From: Hyphomicrobiales bacterium
GTDB lineage: Bacteria; Pseudomonadota; Alphaproteobacteria; Rhizobiales; Xanthobacteraceae
Assembly: GCA_023266695.1 (NCBI GenBank)
Contig: JAHFPO010000001.1
Location: forward strand, 15,825 to 49,870
DNA length: 34,046 nucleotides
Reading direction: 5' to 3'
In this document: positions 16,789 through 25,915 of the stretch, piece after piece
Numbering within the stretch: position 1 is the first letter of the stretch
Layout: each line of letters begins with the position of its first letter
Position numbers and translations under genes: made by a program
Notes under the pieces: generated by a model
The model's database searches: none
What the model saw: only the letters and a program-made list of their open reading frames with translations
What the model was told of the DNA's origin: nothing

Positions 16789-17930
16789 CGGCGGCAAAGG
16801 GTCGGGTCGCTGTTGAAGCTCGGCCGGTGATGATCCGCGTCGAGCTGGGCGAGCGCGGCTATGACATCATCATCGGAGCAGGCCTGTTCGATGAGGCAGG
16901 CCATCGCATCGCAAAACTCCGACCTGGCGCCGCGGCCGTCATCGTCACCGATGAGACGGTCGCCAGGCTCCATCTCCCCCGGCTGGAACAGGTGCTGGCT
17001 AGCGCGGGTGTTCATGCCAGCAAGGTGATCTTCCCAACGGGAGAGGGCTCGAAAAATTATGCCACGCTCGAGCAAGTGATCGAAGCAATCCTCGCCGCCA
17101 AGATCGAGCGCGGCGATCTTGTCGTTGCGCTCGGCGGAGGCGTCGTCGGGGATCTCGCGGGCTTTGCCGCTGCGGTCACGCTCCGCGGCATCGGTTTCGT
17201 CCAGATCCCGACCACGCTCCTTGCCCAGGTCGATTCCGCCGTCGGCGGCAAGACCGGCATCAACAGCCGCCATGGCAAGAACCTCGTCGGCAGCTTCCAC
17301 CAGCCGGTGCTGGTCATCGCCGACACGGCGCTGCTCGACACTTTGCCGCCGCGGCAGTTCCGCGCCGGCTATGCCGAAGTCGCCAAATACGGCCTCATCG
17401 CCGACGCGGCTTTCTTCGCCTGGCTCGAGGCGAATTGGCGCGACGTGTTCGCGGGCGGTGAGGCGCGCACCCATGCGGTGGCGACGAGCTGCCGGGCAAA
17501 GGCGGCAATTGTCGGCCGCGACGAACGCGAGAGCGGCGAACGGGCGCTGTTGAATCTCGGCCATACCTTTGGCCATGCCCTGGAGGCCGCGACCGGCTTC
17601 TCCGACCGGCTCCTGCACGGCGAGGCGATCGCGCTCGGGCTCACGCTCGCCTTCCGCCTGTCGGCACGCCTTGGCCTCACCGATTCGGCGGAGGAAAAGC
17701 GCGTCGCCGCTCATCTCGCCGCCGTCGGACTGCCCACGCGCCTCTCCCAGGTGCCGGGACCGCTCCCTGACGCCGCGGGGCTCCTCGCCTTGATGGCCCA
17801 GGACAAGAAAGTGCGCCGGGGCGCGCTCGTCTTCGTGCTCGCCCGCGGCATCGGCAAGACTTTCGTCGAGCCGAGGGTGGAGCCTGGGGTCGTACGGCAG
17901 GTCCTCGACGAGGCGCTTCGCGATACCTAA
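16785..17930 (+). CDS. aroB: 3-dehydroquinate synthase
   Basis: Converts DAHP to 3-dehydroquinate, step two of the shikimate pathway, using NAD and a divalent metal. The 381-residue protein contains GEGSKNYATLEQVIEA (NAD region), ALGGGVVGDLAGFAAA, QIPTTLLAQVDSAVGGKTGIN (metal and substrate loop), EVAKYGLI, and LNLGHTFGHALEA plus LLHGEAIALG, which hold the metal-binding histidines and glutamate. ATG 16785 overlaps the aroK stop. An N-terminal stretch of about 15 residues precedes the usual start of the fold (MIRVELGERGYDIIIG), so internal initiation there is possible. Confidence 0.96.
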   Translation: MTAAKGRVAVEARPVMIRVELGERGYDIIIGAGLFDEAGHRIAKLRPGAAAVIVTDETVARLHLPRLEQVLASAGVHASKVIFPTGEGSKNYATLEQVIEAILAAKIERGDLVVALGGGVVGDLAGFAAAVTLRGIGFVQIPTTLLAQVDSAVGGKTGINSRHGKNLVGSFHQPVLVIADTALLDTLPPRQFRAGYAEVAKYGLIADAAFFAWLEANWRDVFAGGEARTHAVATSCRAKAAIVGRDERESGERALLNLGHTFGHALEAATGFSDRLLHGEAIALGLTLAFRLSARLGLTDSAEEKRVAAHLAAVGLPTRLSQVPGPLPDAAGLLALMAQDKKVRRGALVFVLARGIGKTFVEPRVEPGVVRQVLDEALRDT

Positions 17931-17942
17931 ATCATCCCTGCC

Positions 17943-19241
17943 ATGACCACCGGCGAAATCGTCTCCCTCGTTGCGATCATCCTCTGCCTGCTCGCCTCGT
18001 TCTTCTTCTCGGGCAGCGAGACCGCGCTCACCGCCTCCTCGCGCGCGCGCATGTCCGCGCTCGAGAGCGGCGGCGACAAGCGCGCCACCATCGTCAATCG
18101 CCTGAGGGAGACGCGCGAGCGGTTCATCGGCGCGATCCTGCTCGGCAACAATCTCGCCAATATCGCCGCTTCCTCGCTCGCGACCGGTTTGCTTCTCACC
18201 TGGTTCGGGGAAGTCGGCATCGCCTACGCGACCGTCGCCATGACCGCGATCATCGTCATCTTCTCCGAAGTGATGCCGAAGACGATCGCGATCAACCATC
18301 CCGACCGCACCGCGCTTCTGGTTGCGCGTCCGATCCGGGCGTTCGTCGCGCTGCTGGGCCCGATCACGCTCGCGATCGAGGCGATCGTACGCTGGGTGCT
18401 TCGCTTGGTCGGCTTTCGCCTCGTGGCAACGGAGAACGTGCTCACCGGCCACGAGGAGCTGCGCGGCGCGGTCGACGTGCTCCACCGCGAGGGCAGCGTG
18501 GTCAAATACGACCGCGACATGTTCGGCGGTCTCCTCGACCTCAAGGATCTCGAAGTATCGGACGTGATGATTCACCGCACCAACATGGTGGCGGTCAATG
18601 CCGACGACTCGCCGGAACAGATCATCAACGAGGTGCTCGCTGCGTCCTACACCCGTGTTCCGCTGTGGCGCGGGAGTCCCGAAAACATCGTCGGCGTGCT
18701 TCACGTCAAGGATCTGCTGCGCGCCCTCGAAGCCGTCGGCGGCGACGTCAGCAAGATCGACATCGGCTCGCTCGCGCTCGCGCCCTGGTTCGTGCCCGAC
18801 ACGACGCCGCTCCTCGACCAGCTCAAGGCGTTTCTCCGGCGCAAGACCCATTTCGCGCTGGTGGTCGACGAATACGGCGAGGTGATGGGCCTCGTCACCC
18901 TCGAGGATATTCTCGAGGAAATCGTCGGCGATATTTCCGACGAGCACGATGTGTCGGTGACGGGGGTGAGGCCCCATGTCGACGGCTCGGTCACGGTCGA
19001 CGGCGCGGTTCCGATTCGCGACCTGAACCGCGCCATGGACTGGAACCTGCCCGACGACGAAGCGACCACGGTCGCGGGCCTCGTCATCCACGAGGCCCGT
19101 CTCATCCCCGAGGCCGGGCAGACCTTCATCTTTCACGGCTACCGGTTCCAGGTCCTGCGCAAGACCCGCAACCGGATCAACTCGATCAGGGTGACGCCAC
19201 TCGGCCGCAAGGACGCGGCCCCGCCCGGGCGCACGGCTTGA
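17943..19241 (+). CDS. HlyC/CorC (CNNM/DUF21) family transporter with CBS pair
   Basis: A 432-residue inner-membrane protein. The N-terminal DUF21/CNNM domain (about 1-190) begins with a membrane helix and the motif FFSGSETALT, then further helices (ILLGNNLANIAASSLATGLLL, VAMTAIIVIFSEVMPKTIA). Two CBS domains cover about 205-330 (SDVMIHRTNMVAV; FALVVDEYGEVMGLVTLEDI), and a C-terminal CorC_HlyC domain follows. Relatives export or regulate Mg2+ or Co2+; the ion is not determinable here. The start ATG 17943 is 12 bp after aroB. aroK-aroB-CorC is a recurrent alphaproteobacterial arrangement. Its stop abuts the convergent bolA stop with no spacer. Confidence 0.92.
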   Translation: MTTGEIVSLVAIILCLLASFFFSGSETALTASSRARMSALESGGDKRATIVNRLRETRERFIGAILLGNNLANIAASSLATGLLLTWFGEVGIAYATVAMTAIIVIFSEVMPKTIAINHPDRTALLVARPIRAFVALLGPITLAIEAIVRWVLRLVGFRLVATENVLTGHEELRGAVDVLHREGSVVKYDRDMFGGLLDLKDLEVSDVMIHRTNMVAVNADDSPEQIINEVLAASYTRVPLWRGSPENIVGVLHVKDLLRALEAVGGDVSKIDIGSLALAPWFVPDTTPLLDQLKAFLRRKTHFALVVDEYGEVMGLVTLEDILEEIVGDISDEHDVSVTGVRPHVDGSVTVDGAVPIRDLNRAMDWNLPDDEATTVAGLVIHEARLIPEAGQTFIFHGYRFQVLRKTRNRINSIRVTPLGRKDAAPPGRTA

Positions 19242-19508
19242 TCATTCCCCCGGTGCCTTGGCCTCGATCGCGAGTGCATGCAGACCCGCCGCGACCTCGC
19301 GCTTCAGAAGATCGTTCACGGCCCGGTGCCGTTCCAGCCGGTTCATGCCCCGGAATGCTTCCGCCACCACCACGACACGCACATGGGTGGTCATGCCCGG
19401 TACCGCCCCGGCATGGCCGACATGGAGGCCGCTCTCGTCGATCACTTCGAGACGAGACGGCGAGAGCCCGCCGGCAAGGCTATTTCGGATGCGGTCGAGA
19501 GTTCCCAT
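19242..19508 (-). CDS. bolA: BolA family protein
   Basis: An 88-residue BolA-fold protein (alpha-beta-alpha-alpha-beta-alpha) with ESGLHVGHAGAVPGMTTHV as the signature loop, including the conserved His residues that bind iron-sulfur clusters with monothiol glutaredoxins, and RHRAVNDLLKREVAAGLHALAI as the helix-turn-helix-like end. BolA proteins act in Fe-S trafficking or as small DNA-binding regulators; which applies is not readable here. I chose ATG 19508 (MGTLDRIRNSLAGG) over an in-frame start at 19544 on family length. Its stop touches the CorC stop, and it is divergent from the J-domain gene at 19623. Confidence 0.92.
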   Translation of the reverse strand: MGTLDRIRNSLAGGLSPSRLEVIDESGLHVGHAGAVPGMTTHVRVVVVAEAFRGMNRLERHRAVNDLLKREVAAGLHALAIEAKAPGE

Positions 19509-19585
19509 ATGAGGCGCATAAGGCGTCCTCGCCGGGAGCGTCAACCCATCGGAAAGGCCTTGGCTATATTGCTTCCCAGGGTTCC

Positions 19586-19614
19586 TTGTACGAGCCCGCA
19601 GCCACCCTCATAAT
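19586..19614 (+). promoter_or_regulatory. Candidate promoter of the J-domain/cobST set, implying a leaderless mRNA
   Basis: TTGTAC, 17 bases, CATAAT. Transcription would begin at about 19621-19622, one or two bases before ATG 19623. There is no Shine-Dalgarno before that ATG, so the pieces agree on a leaderless transcript. A second -10-like TATATT at 19565-19570 lacks a good -35. Confidence 0.45.
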
Positions 19615-19622
19615 CCGAATCC

Positions 19623-20252
19623 ATGAAATTCGACTCCCCCCTGTTCGACCGCATTCGCGTCAAGCCGGACCAGGAACGGCGGGCGCGGCGTGCCTGCCCG
19701 GCCTGCGAATGGTCGGGTTGCCGGCGGCCGGGAACCCATCGCGCCCCCAAGGGTCGCGGCCGGGAGGGGGAATATTGGCGCTACTGCCTCGATCACGTGC
19801 GTGCCTACAACCATTCCTACAATTACTTCGCCGGCCTGCCCGACGCCGAGGTCGCCGCCTTCCAGAAGGACGCCGTGACCGGCCATCGACCGACCTGGCG
19901 CATGGGGATGAACGCCTCCCGCCGCGCCGGAGGAGGCTTAGGCGCAGACCCCGGTCACGGCTTCGCCGGCTCTGGCTGGCATGACCCCTTCCAGTTCTTC
20001 GATGGGCCCGGCGCTTCCCCGCGTCCCGAGTCCAAAGCCCCCGAAGGACGCATCATCCGCAATGCTGAACGCAAGTCCCTCGATGTGCTCGGCCTCGACA
20101 TCAGCGCCACGGCGAGCGAGATCAAGTCCCGGTTCAAATTGCTGGTGAAACGGCACCACCCCGACGCCCATGGCGGCGACCGCTCCTATGAGGACCGGCT
20201 GCGTGAAGTGATCCAGGCCTATAACTATCTAAAGACCGTCGGTTTCTGCTAG
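19623..20252 (+). CDS. J-domain co-chaperone with N-terminal Cys/His cluster
   Basis: A 209-residue protein whose C-terminal 60 residues form a J domain: [22 protein letters not shown], then RHHPD with the HPD motif at 179-181 that stimulates DnaK ATPase. The N-terminal half has CPACEWSGC and [12 protein letters not shown], giving C25, C28, C33, H39, C55 and H58, which could form a zinc site. The middle is Gly/Pro rich. It lacks DnaJ's own zinc repeats and is not DnaJ itself. This protein type commonly lies between bolA and cobS in Alphaproteobacteria, so it may help CobS/CobT or Fe-S handling; that link is inferred from position only. Confidence 0.9.
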   Translation: MKFDSPLFDRIRVKPDQERRARRACPACEWSGCRRPGTHRAPKGRGREGEYWRYCLDHVRAYNHSYNYFAGLPDAEVAAFQKDAVTGHRPTWRMGMNASRRAGGGLGADPGHGFAGSGWHDPFQFFDGPGASPRPESKAPEGRIIRNAERKSLDVLGLDISATASEIKSRFKLLVKRHHPDAHGGDRSYEDRLREVIQAYNYLKTVGFC

Positions 20253-20310
20253 ATTCGCTCGAATTCGGCCTGAAAGCCCCCTCGGACCCGTGGAACACGG
20301 GATAGGAATC

Positions 20311-21294
20311 ATGACTGCTACCGCGACGATTGTCCCTGTCCCCGACATGAAGGTGTCGGTCAGGCAAGTTTTCGGCCTCGATGTCGACATGGACGTGCCG
20401 GCCTATTCGACGAGCGAGGAGCACGTTCCCGACATCGACCCGGACTATGTGTTCGACCGCGACACCACGCTCGCGATTCTAGCCGGCTTCGCCCATAACC
20501 GCCGGGTCTTGATCGCGGGCTATCATGGCACCGGCAAGTCGACCCATATCGAGCAGGTGGCGGCCCGTCTCAACTGGCCGTGCGTGCGCGTCAATCTCGA
20601 CAGTCACATCAGCCGCATCGATCTCGTCGGCAAGGACGCGATCGTGCTGAAGGATGGCCTGCAGGTCACCGAGTTCCGCGACGGCATCCTGCCCTGGGCG
20701 CTCCAGCGCAACATCGCGCTCTGCTTCGACGAATACGACGCCGGACGCCCCGACGTGATGTTCGTGATCCAGCGCGTGCTCGAGGTCCAGGGCAAGTTCA
20801 CGCTCCTCGACCAGAACAAGGTGATCCGGCCGCATCCCGCCTTCCGGCTGTTCGCGACCGCCAATACCATCGGATTGGGCGACACCACCGGTCTCTATCA
20901 CGGCACCCAGCAGATCAATCAGGGCCAGATGGACCGCTGGTCGATCGTCACCACGCTTAATTACCTCCCGCACGATAGAGAGGTCGAAATCGTACTCGCC
21001 AAGGCGCCCAAGTACCGGACGACCGAAGGGCGCGACACCGTCGCCAAGATGGTGCGCGTCGCCGATCTCACCCGCAGCGCTTTCGTCAACGGTGATCTGT
21101 CGACCGTCATGAGCCCGCGCACGGTGATCGTCTGGGCGGAGAACACCGAGATTTTCGGCGACCTTGCCTTCGCCTTCCGCGTCACCTTCCTCAACCGGTG
21201 CGACGAGCTCGAGCGGCCCCTGGTCGCCGAGTTCTATCAACGCAGCTTCGGGCGCGAGTTGCCGGAATCGACGGTGAACGTCGCGTTGTCCTGA
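20311..21294 (+). CDS. cobS: Aerobic cobaltochelatase subunit CobS
   Basis: AAA+ ATPase subunit of the CobNST complex that inserts cobalt into hydrogenobyrinic acid a,c-diamide in aerobic cobalamin synthesis. The 327-residue protein has Walker [10 protein letters not shown] at 70-78, Walker B ALCFDEYD at 136-143, and a sensor region [18 protein letters not shown] chose ATG 20311, which has AGGAATC directly upstream, over an in-frame GTG at 20290. Three bases separate it from cobT, so the two are co-translated. No cobalamin riboswitch fits in the 58-bp gap before it. Confidence 0.95.
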   Translation: MTATATIVPVPDMKVSVRQVFGLDVDMDVPAYSTSEEHVPDIDPDYVFDRDTTLAILAGFAHNRRVLIAGYHGTGKSTHIEQVAARLNWPCVRVNLDSHISRIDLVGKDAIVLKDGLQVTEFRDGILPWALQRNIALCFDEYDAGRPDVMFVIQRVLEVQGKFTLLDQNKVIRPHPAFRLFATANTIGLGDTTGLYHGTQQINQGQMDRWSIVTTLNYLPHDREVEIVLAKAPKYRTTEGRDTVAKMVRVADLTRSAFVNGDLSTVMSPRTVIVWAENTEIFGDLAFAFRVTFLNRCDELERPLVAEFYQRSFGRELPESTVNVALS

Positions 21295-21297
21295 GCG

Positions 21298-23190
21298 ATG
21301 ACGATTCCAAATACTGGCAAGAGCAAACCCGGCGAACCGCCGGCGGAGCCGTTCAAGCGCGCGGTCGCGGGCTGCCTGCGCGCCATCGCCGGCCGGCCCG
21401 ATCTCGAGGTCGCCTTCGCCGCCGAAAAGCCGGCGCTCACGCGGGAGCGGGCGCGTCTGCCCGAGCCGCCGCGGCGCATGACCCGCACCGACGCGGCGAT
21501 CCTGCGCGGTCATGCCGATTCCATGGCGCTCAGGACCGCTTGCCACAATCCGGGGATTCACCGCCGTCTGCTGCCCGAAGGCGGCGCGGCGCGAGCGGTG
21601 TTCGAGGCGGTCGAGCAGGCCCGCGTCGAGGCGATCGGTTCGCGCCGCATGATGGGCGTCGCCTCGAATCTCACCGCCATGCTCGAGGACCGCTACCATC
21701 GGGGCAGTTACGATGAGATCACCGACCGCGCCGATGCGCCGCTCGAGGACGCAGTCGCCATGATCGTGCGCGAGCGGCTCACCGGCCTAGAACCGCCGCC
21801 CGCCGCGAAAAAGATCGTCGAGCTCTGGCGCGAGTTCGTCGAGACTCGCGCCGATCGCGAACTCGATCAGTTGACACAGGAACTCGACGACCAGCGCGGC
21901 TTCGCCGAAACCGTGCACGACCTGCTCGCCTCCCTCGACATGGGTGAGGAGCGCCTTGCCGACCGTGATGAGGAGGGAGCAGATAATTCTGATGAGCAGA
22001 ACCGGGACGAGTCCGGCGAGCAAGGCAGATCCGAGCGCGAAGACGCAACAGATGGTTTGACACCCGAGGACGCGAAGCTCGCCGCCGACGATGCCTCGGA
22101 CGTTTCGTCTGAAGCCGACCAGGCGCCGACTGCGGAGCGTCCGGACGACCTCAATGTCGGCGATGCGCGCGACGCCGCCGAACCCTGGCGGCCGCGCCAT
22201 GCCGGTGCCAACGAGCCGCGCGGACCCAATTACCGGGCTTTCACTTCCCGATTCGACGAAGTGGTAGGCGCCGAGGAGTTGTGCGACCCGGAAGAGCTTG
22301 CCCGCTTGCGCAGCTATCTCGACAAGCAGCTCCAGCACCTGCAGGGCGTGGTCGCGCGCCTCGCCAACCGCCTGCAGCGTCGGCTGCTCGCCAAGCAGAA
22401 CCGCGCCTGGGAGTTCGACCTCGAGGAAGGCATGCTCGATCCGGCCCGGCTGTCGCGTGTCATCGTCGATCCGTTCCAGCCGCTCTCCTTCAAGCGTGAG
22501 CGCGACACCGACTTCCGCGACACGGTGGTCACGCTGCTCCTTGACAATTCGGGCTCGATGCGCGGCCGCCCGATCACGGTCGCGGCGACCTGTGCCGACA
22601 TCCTTGCACGCACGCTCGAGCGCTGCGGCGTCAAGGTCGAGATTCTCGGCTTCACCACCCGCGCCTGGAAGGGCGGCCAGTCGCGCGAAGCCTGGCTCGC
22701 CGCGAACAAGCCTGCCAATCCCGGCCGGCTCAACGACCTCCGGCACATCATCTACAAATCTGCCGATGCGCCATGGCGGCGAGCGCGAAAAAATCTCGGC
22801 CTGATGATGCGCGAGGGATTGCTGAAGGAAAACATCGACGGCGAGGCGCTCGATTGGGCGCACCGGCGTCTGCTCGGCCGGCCGGAGGCGCGGAAAATTA
22901 TGATGATGATCTCCGACGGCGCGCCGGTCGACGATTCGACGCTCTCGGTCAATCCCGGCAACTATCTCGAGCGCCACCTGCGCTATGTCATCGAGGAGAT
23001 CGAGACCCGCTCACCCGTGGAACTCATCGCCGTCGGCATTGGACACGACGTCACGCGCTACTACCGGCGCGCCGTCACCATCGTCGATGCCGAGGAACTC
23101 GGCGGCGCCATGACCGAGAAGCTGGCGGAGCTCTTTGACGAGCAGGCCGTATCCGAACCGCGTCGCGAGCGCGCACGGACCGGTAAATGA
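21298..23190 (+). CDS. cobT: Aerobic cobaltochelatase subunit CobT
   Basis: Partner of CobS in the cobaltochelatase. The 630-residue protein has an N-terminal helical region, an acidic low-complexity linker at about 215-290 ([20 protein letters not shown]), and a C-terminal von Willebrand A domain. Its MIDAS motif DNSGSM starts at D416 (D416, S418, S420), with the later Thr and Asp in GFTTRAW and ISDGAPVDD. By analogy with Mg-chelatase D subunits it bridges the AAA+ ring to CobN. The stop overlaps the start of the next gene (ATGA). CobN is not in the window. Confidence 0.95.
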   Translation: MTIPNTGKSKPGEPPAEPFKRAVAGCLRAIAGRPDLEVAFAAEKPALTRERARLPEPPRRMTRTDAAILRGHADSMALRTACHNPGIHRRLLPEGGAARAVFEAVEQARVEAIGSRRMMGVASNLTAMLEDRYHRGSYDEITDRADAPLEDAVAMIVRERLTGLEPPPAAKKIVELWREFVETRADRELDQLTQELDDQRGFAETVHDLLASLDMGEERLADRDEEGADNSDEQNRDESGEQGRSEREDATDGLTPEDAKLAADDASDVSSEADQAPTAERPDDLNVGDARDAAEPWRPRHAGANEPRGPNYRAFTSRFDEVVGAEELCDPEELARLRSYLDKQLQHLQGVVARLANRLQRRLLAKQNRAWEFDLEEGMLDPARLSRVIVDPFQPLSFKRERDTDFRDTVVTLLLDNSGSMRGRPITVAATCADILARTLERCGVKVEILGFTTRAWKGGQSREAWLAANKPANPGRLNDLRHIIYKSADAPWRRARKNLGLMMREGLLKENIDGEALDWAHRRLLGRPEARKIMMMISDGAPVDDSTLSVNPGNYLERHLRYVIEEIETRSPVELIAVGIGHDVTRYYRRAVTIVDAEELGGAMTEKLAELFDEQAVSEPRRERARTGK

Positions 23191-24206
23191 CGCCAAGCCA
23201 GCGATTTTTCGCCGTCGCGCTCGCAGTTGTAGTCGCGTTATCGGTAGGACCCGCCGTCCTTCAGGCGGAGCGACCCGGCCCGGTGCGCATCGAGTTGCGC
23301 GCGGCGCCGATTCAGCATTTCGAGCACCGCAATCCCGAACGCAGCCGCTTTGGCGCGCTCGAATTCCGCGGCGGACTTGTTCTGACCTCGAGCTATGCGC
23401 ATTTCGGCGGTCTGTCCGCGCTCCTCATGGCTTCCGACGGCCAGCATTTTCTCTCGGTCAGCGACAAAGGACACTGGCTGCGCGGGCGGATTACACAAGA
23501 TGGCGACCGGCCGACCGCCATCGTCGACGCCGAGATGGCCCGCATCCTCGGCCCCGACGGCCGCCCGCTATGGGAGCGCGGATGGTACGACACCGAGTCG
23601 CTCGCCGAGGACGGCAGAACGGTCTATGTCGGAATCGAAAAAGTGAACCGGATCGTTCGCTTCGACTACGGCAAGGATGGACTATTGGCTCGCGGCCAGC
23701 CGATCCCGGTGCCGCCCGGTGTGCGCACGCTGCCCAGGAGCAAAGGGCTTGAAGCGCTTGCCTTCGTGCCGAAAGGCATGCCGCTCGCGGGCACGCTCGT
23801 TGCCATCTCGGAGCGCGGACTTGATGCCGATGGAAATATTCTTGGCTTTCTCATCGGCGGTCCCACTCCCGGAATTTTCACGCTTCGTCGCAGCGATGAT
23901 TACGACGTGACCGATGCCGCGATCACGCCTGCGGCCGATCTTCTCGTGCTGGAACGGCGCTTCACCATCCTGCAGGGAGCCGGCATGCGCATACGCCGGT
24001 TTCCGCTTGCAGCCCTGAAACCTGGCGTGTTGCTCGATGGTGAAATCCTGATCGACGCGGACTTCGCTCAGGAGATCGATAATATGGAGGGGCTCGGCGT
24101 GCACCAGAACGCCGCCGGTGAGACTATCCTCACCCTCATCTCCGACGACAATTTCAATCCATTGCAGCGGACGATCCTGCTGCGGTTCGCGCTAGTCGGA
24201 CGCTGA
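23187..24206 (+). CDS. Exported phytase-like esterase (beta-propeller family)
   Basis: A 339-residue protein with a signal peptide (about 1-27, [18 protein letters not shown]) and the pattern of the 'esterase-like activity of phytase' family: [60 protein letters not shown] and INDMEGLGVH-like [12 protein letters not shown] near the end. These acidic motifs line the metal/phosphate face in related propellers. True substrate is unknown. It overlaps cobT by four bases (ATGA), an unexpected partner for a cytosolic chelatase subunit, and ends 9 bp before convergent rpmB. Confidence 0.85.
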   Translation: MTPSQRFFAVALAVVVALSVGPAVLQAERPGPVRIELRAAPIQHFEHRNPERSRFGALEFRGGLVLTSSYAHFGGLSALLMASDGQHFLSVSDKGHWLRGRITQDGDRPTAIVDAEMARILGPDGRPLWERGWYDTESLAEDGRTVYVGIEKVNRIVRFDYGKDGLLARGQPIPVPPGVRTLPRSKGLEALAFVPKGMPLAGTLVAISERGLDADGNILGFLIGGPTPGIFTLRRSDDYDVTDAAITPAADLLVLERRFTILQGAGMRIRRFPLAALKPGVLLDGEILIDADFAQEIDNMEGLGVHQNAAGETILTLISDDNFNPLQRTILLRFALVGR

Positions 24207-24215
24207 CCGTCCGGC

Positions 24216-24503
24216 TCAGCCGGCGGCGGCCGCTTTGACGATCTTGCGCTTTAGATCGAGCGCCTTGGGCGAAAGCACGTCGTCCCTGGACTTCAGCAGG
24301 AAAGCGTCGAGGCCACCGCGATGATCGACGGACTTGAGCGCATTCGCGCTCACCTTGAGACGCACCGTGCGTTTGAGCGCATCGCTCTGCAGCGTGACCC
24401 TGCAAAGATTGGGCAGGAACCGGCGCTTGGTTTTCCGGTTCGAGTGGCTCACCCTGTGGCCGGAGAGCACCCCCTTGCCGGTGAGCTCGCAACGCCGCGA
24501 CAT
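24216..24503 (-). CDS. rpmB: 50S ribosomal protein L28
   Basis: A 95-residue basic protein of the large ribosomal subunit. The N-terminus [29 protein letters not shown] is the L28 signature; it keeps the single C5 but not the four-cysteine zinc form. Length is close to alphaproteobacterial L28. It is a single-gene unit with its own promoter at 24588-24616 and a leader of about 77 bases, convergent with the phytase-like gene and divergent from the DUF3108 gene. Confidence 0.97.
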   Translation of the reverse strand: MSRRCELTGKGVLSGHRVSHSNRKTKRRFLPNLCRVTLQSDALKRTVRLKVSANALKSVDHRGGLDAFLLKSRDDVLSPKALDLKRKIVKAAAAG

Positions 24504-24587
24504 GGCTCGTCATCCTTTACGCAATAGTTCGGGAGCTACGAGGCTCGCGGCCTTGTCGTTCTCCCGACATGTCTGGGAACGCGGCCC

Positions 24588-24616
24588 CTCATAGTAAGGC
24601 AGCAGGCAAGCGTCAA
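24588..24616 (-). promoter_or_regulatory. rpmB: Sigma70-type promoter of rpmB
   Basis: On the minus strand TTGACG, 17 bases, TATGAG, among the best -35/-10 pairs I found. Predicted start is near 24581, giving a leader of about 77 bases, in which L28 autoregulation could act although I see no defined element. Confidence 0.6.
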
Positions 24617-24717
24617 GCGCGAGGGTACGGCCACCGGGTCACAGTTCCGACGTATTCCCCCGTCACCCACGATTTTTAGGGACGGCGGCGAACTTTTCGA
24701 TCCGATTTGAAGGACGA

Positions 24718-24746
24718 TTTTCCGCGGCGCCCCGCGCCAGCATAAT
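24718..24746 (+). promoter_or_regulatory. Candidate promoter of the DUF3108 gene
   Basis: TTTTCC, 17 bases, CATAAT, with predicted start near 24753, about 31 bases before ATG 24784. The -35 is poor, the -10 good. Confidence 0.3.
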
Positions 24747-24783
24747 GCTAGCCTTAGGGTTCGCGAGAAGGTATGCCGATCCC

Positions 24784-25620
24784 ATGTATCGACAAACCGC
24801 ATCCCTTGCTGCCGCGCTCGCCTTCTTCACCGCCGCTTCCACCCCCGCTGTCGCCGAAGGCCGGCTCGAAGCGCAGTATTCGATTACGCTTACCGGCATC
24901 CCGATTGGTCGGGGTGCGCTCGTGCTCGAACTCAGCAATGATAATTATACCACCGCCGGCAGCGCCACCGTCACCGGTCTCCTGAAGCTGGTTTCGCCCG
25001 GCAAGGGTTCGGCCGCTTCACGCGGTACCATCACCAACGGCAAGATCTCGCCGATCTCCTATTCATTGACCTCGGAGAGCGGCGAACGCTGGGAAGACAT
25101 CCGTATGGCGATCGCCGCCAGCGTCGTACGCGATTTCACCATCATGCCGCCGCCCTCTCATTCCGACGACCGGATTCCGATCGCCGATGAGCACCGCAAG
25201 GGGGTGGTCGATCCGATGAGCGCGGCGATCATGCCGGTCCCGGGCTCCGGCGATCTTCTCAGCGCCGAGGCCTGCAACCGTACAGTTTCAATCTTCGACG
25301 GCCGCCAACGTTACGATCTGGTGATGAGCTACGAGCGGTCCGATTCCGCCAAGGACGTAAAGGGCTATTCCGGCCCGCTCGTCGTCTGCCGCATCGCCTA
25401 TCGTCCGCTCGCGGGCCACCGGCCCAATCGCGCCCAGGTCAAGTACATGGTCGAGAACCAGAACATCTTCGTCTGGCTGGCGCCGGTCGCGGGTACCCGC
25501 GTGCTGGTGCCGGTACGGGTCACGGTCGCGACCCTGCTCGGCACGCTGGCCGTGCAAGCCACGCATTTTTCGAGCGAGCCGCGGGCGCAGACGGTCGGGA
25601 ATCCGGCTGCGAAGAAATAG
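24784..25620 (+). CDS. DUF3108 family exported protein
   Basis: A 278-residue secreted or periplasmic protein. Signal peptide about 1-24 with a likely cut at AVA-E. The body matches DUF3108: EAQYSITLTGIPIGRGALVLEL, then SGERWEDIRMAIAASVVRDF, DPMSAAIMPV, and a C-terminal beta-rich part (VCRIAYRPLAGHRPNR). The fold is thought to be a beta-barrel or jelly-roll like a lipid or polysaccharide carrier, but no function is established that I can cite. ATG 24784 is preferred over an in-frame upstream start at 24745, since it begins the signal peptide. The rpmB neighbour is conserved in Alphaproteobacteria. Confidence 0.87.
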   Translation: MYRQTASLAAALAFFTAASTPAVAEGRLEAQYSITLTGIPIGRGALVLELSNDNYTTAGSATVTGLLKLVSPGKGSAASRGTITNGKISPISYSLTSESGERWEDIRMAIAASVVRDFTIMPPPSHSDDRIPIADEHRKGVVDPMSAAIMPVPGSGDLLSAEACNRTVSIFDGRQRYDLVMSYERSDSAKDVKGYSGPLVVCRIAYRPLAGHRPNRAQVKYMVENQNIFVWLAPVAGTRVLVPVRVTVATLLGTLAVQATHFSSEPRAQTVGNPAAKK

Positions 25621-25915
25621 CCTTCCGACCTGAGTGCGCGGTCGGGGAACTCCTCCGCGGGCAGCGAATGAAATGGTTAATCCGCACACGGAATCCGCGT
25701 TAGGTCCGTCACAACGGGCATAGTGCTCGTGGGTCGACGAGACCTAACCTCAAGATTTAGCAGTGAACGAACCTCGAAAGCCATGGAGTCAGCGATTCGG
25801 GCGCGGTTCGTTCCGAGCGCGTTCCAAACCTTATCGAATTCACAGCAATCGTCGCGATTCTGTCGCGATATGATACAGAAATCGGACCAGACGACGCCCG
25901 GTGCCAGCGTTTTCG
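25621..25915. other. 295-bp gap upstream of the Suv3-like helicase
   Basis: Open frames on both strands here are short, have no family resemblance and look like noise. The gap holds a direct repeat of GTCGCGAT (25851-25858 and 25862-25869) and an inverted repeat TTCTGT / ACAGAA (25858-25863 and 25875-25880) around a -10-like TATGAT at 25869-25874. A start near 25881 would leave a leader of about 35 bases. The -35 is poor, so an activator or another sigma factor may be needed. Confidence 0.4.
25858..25880 (+). promoter_or_regulatory. Inverted repeat over a -10-like box before the helicase gene
   Basis: TTCTGT, 11 bases, ACAGAA, with TATGAT inside the spacer. The layout resembles an operator overlapping a promoter. 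Arms are only 6 bp, so chance is possible. Confidence 0.3.

Noticed and set aside
16650-19136. An 828-codon minus-strand open frame opposite aroB and the CorC-type gene
   Set aside because: Composition (Asp/Arg/Glu/His rich) is that of an antisense shadow; the plus strand holds complete, motif-bearing genes.
20253-20310. A cobalamin riboswitch before cobS
   Set aside because: The 58-bp gap is too short for the aptamer and no B12-box-like sequence was seen.
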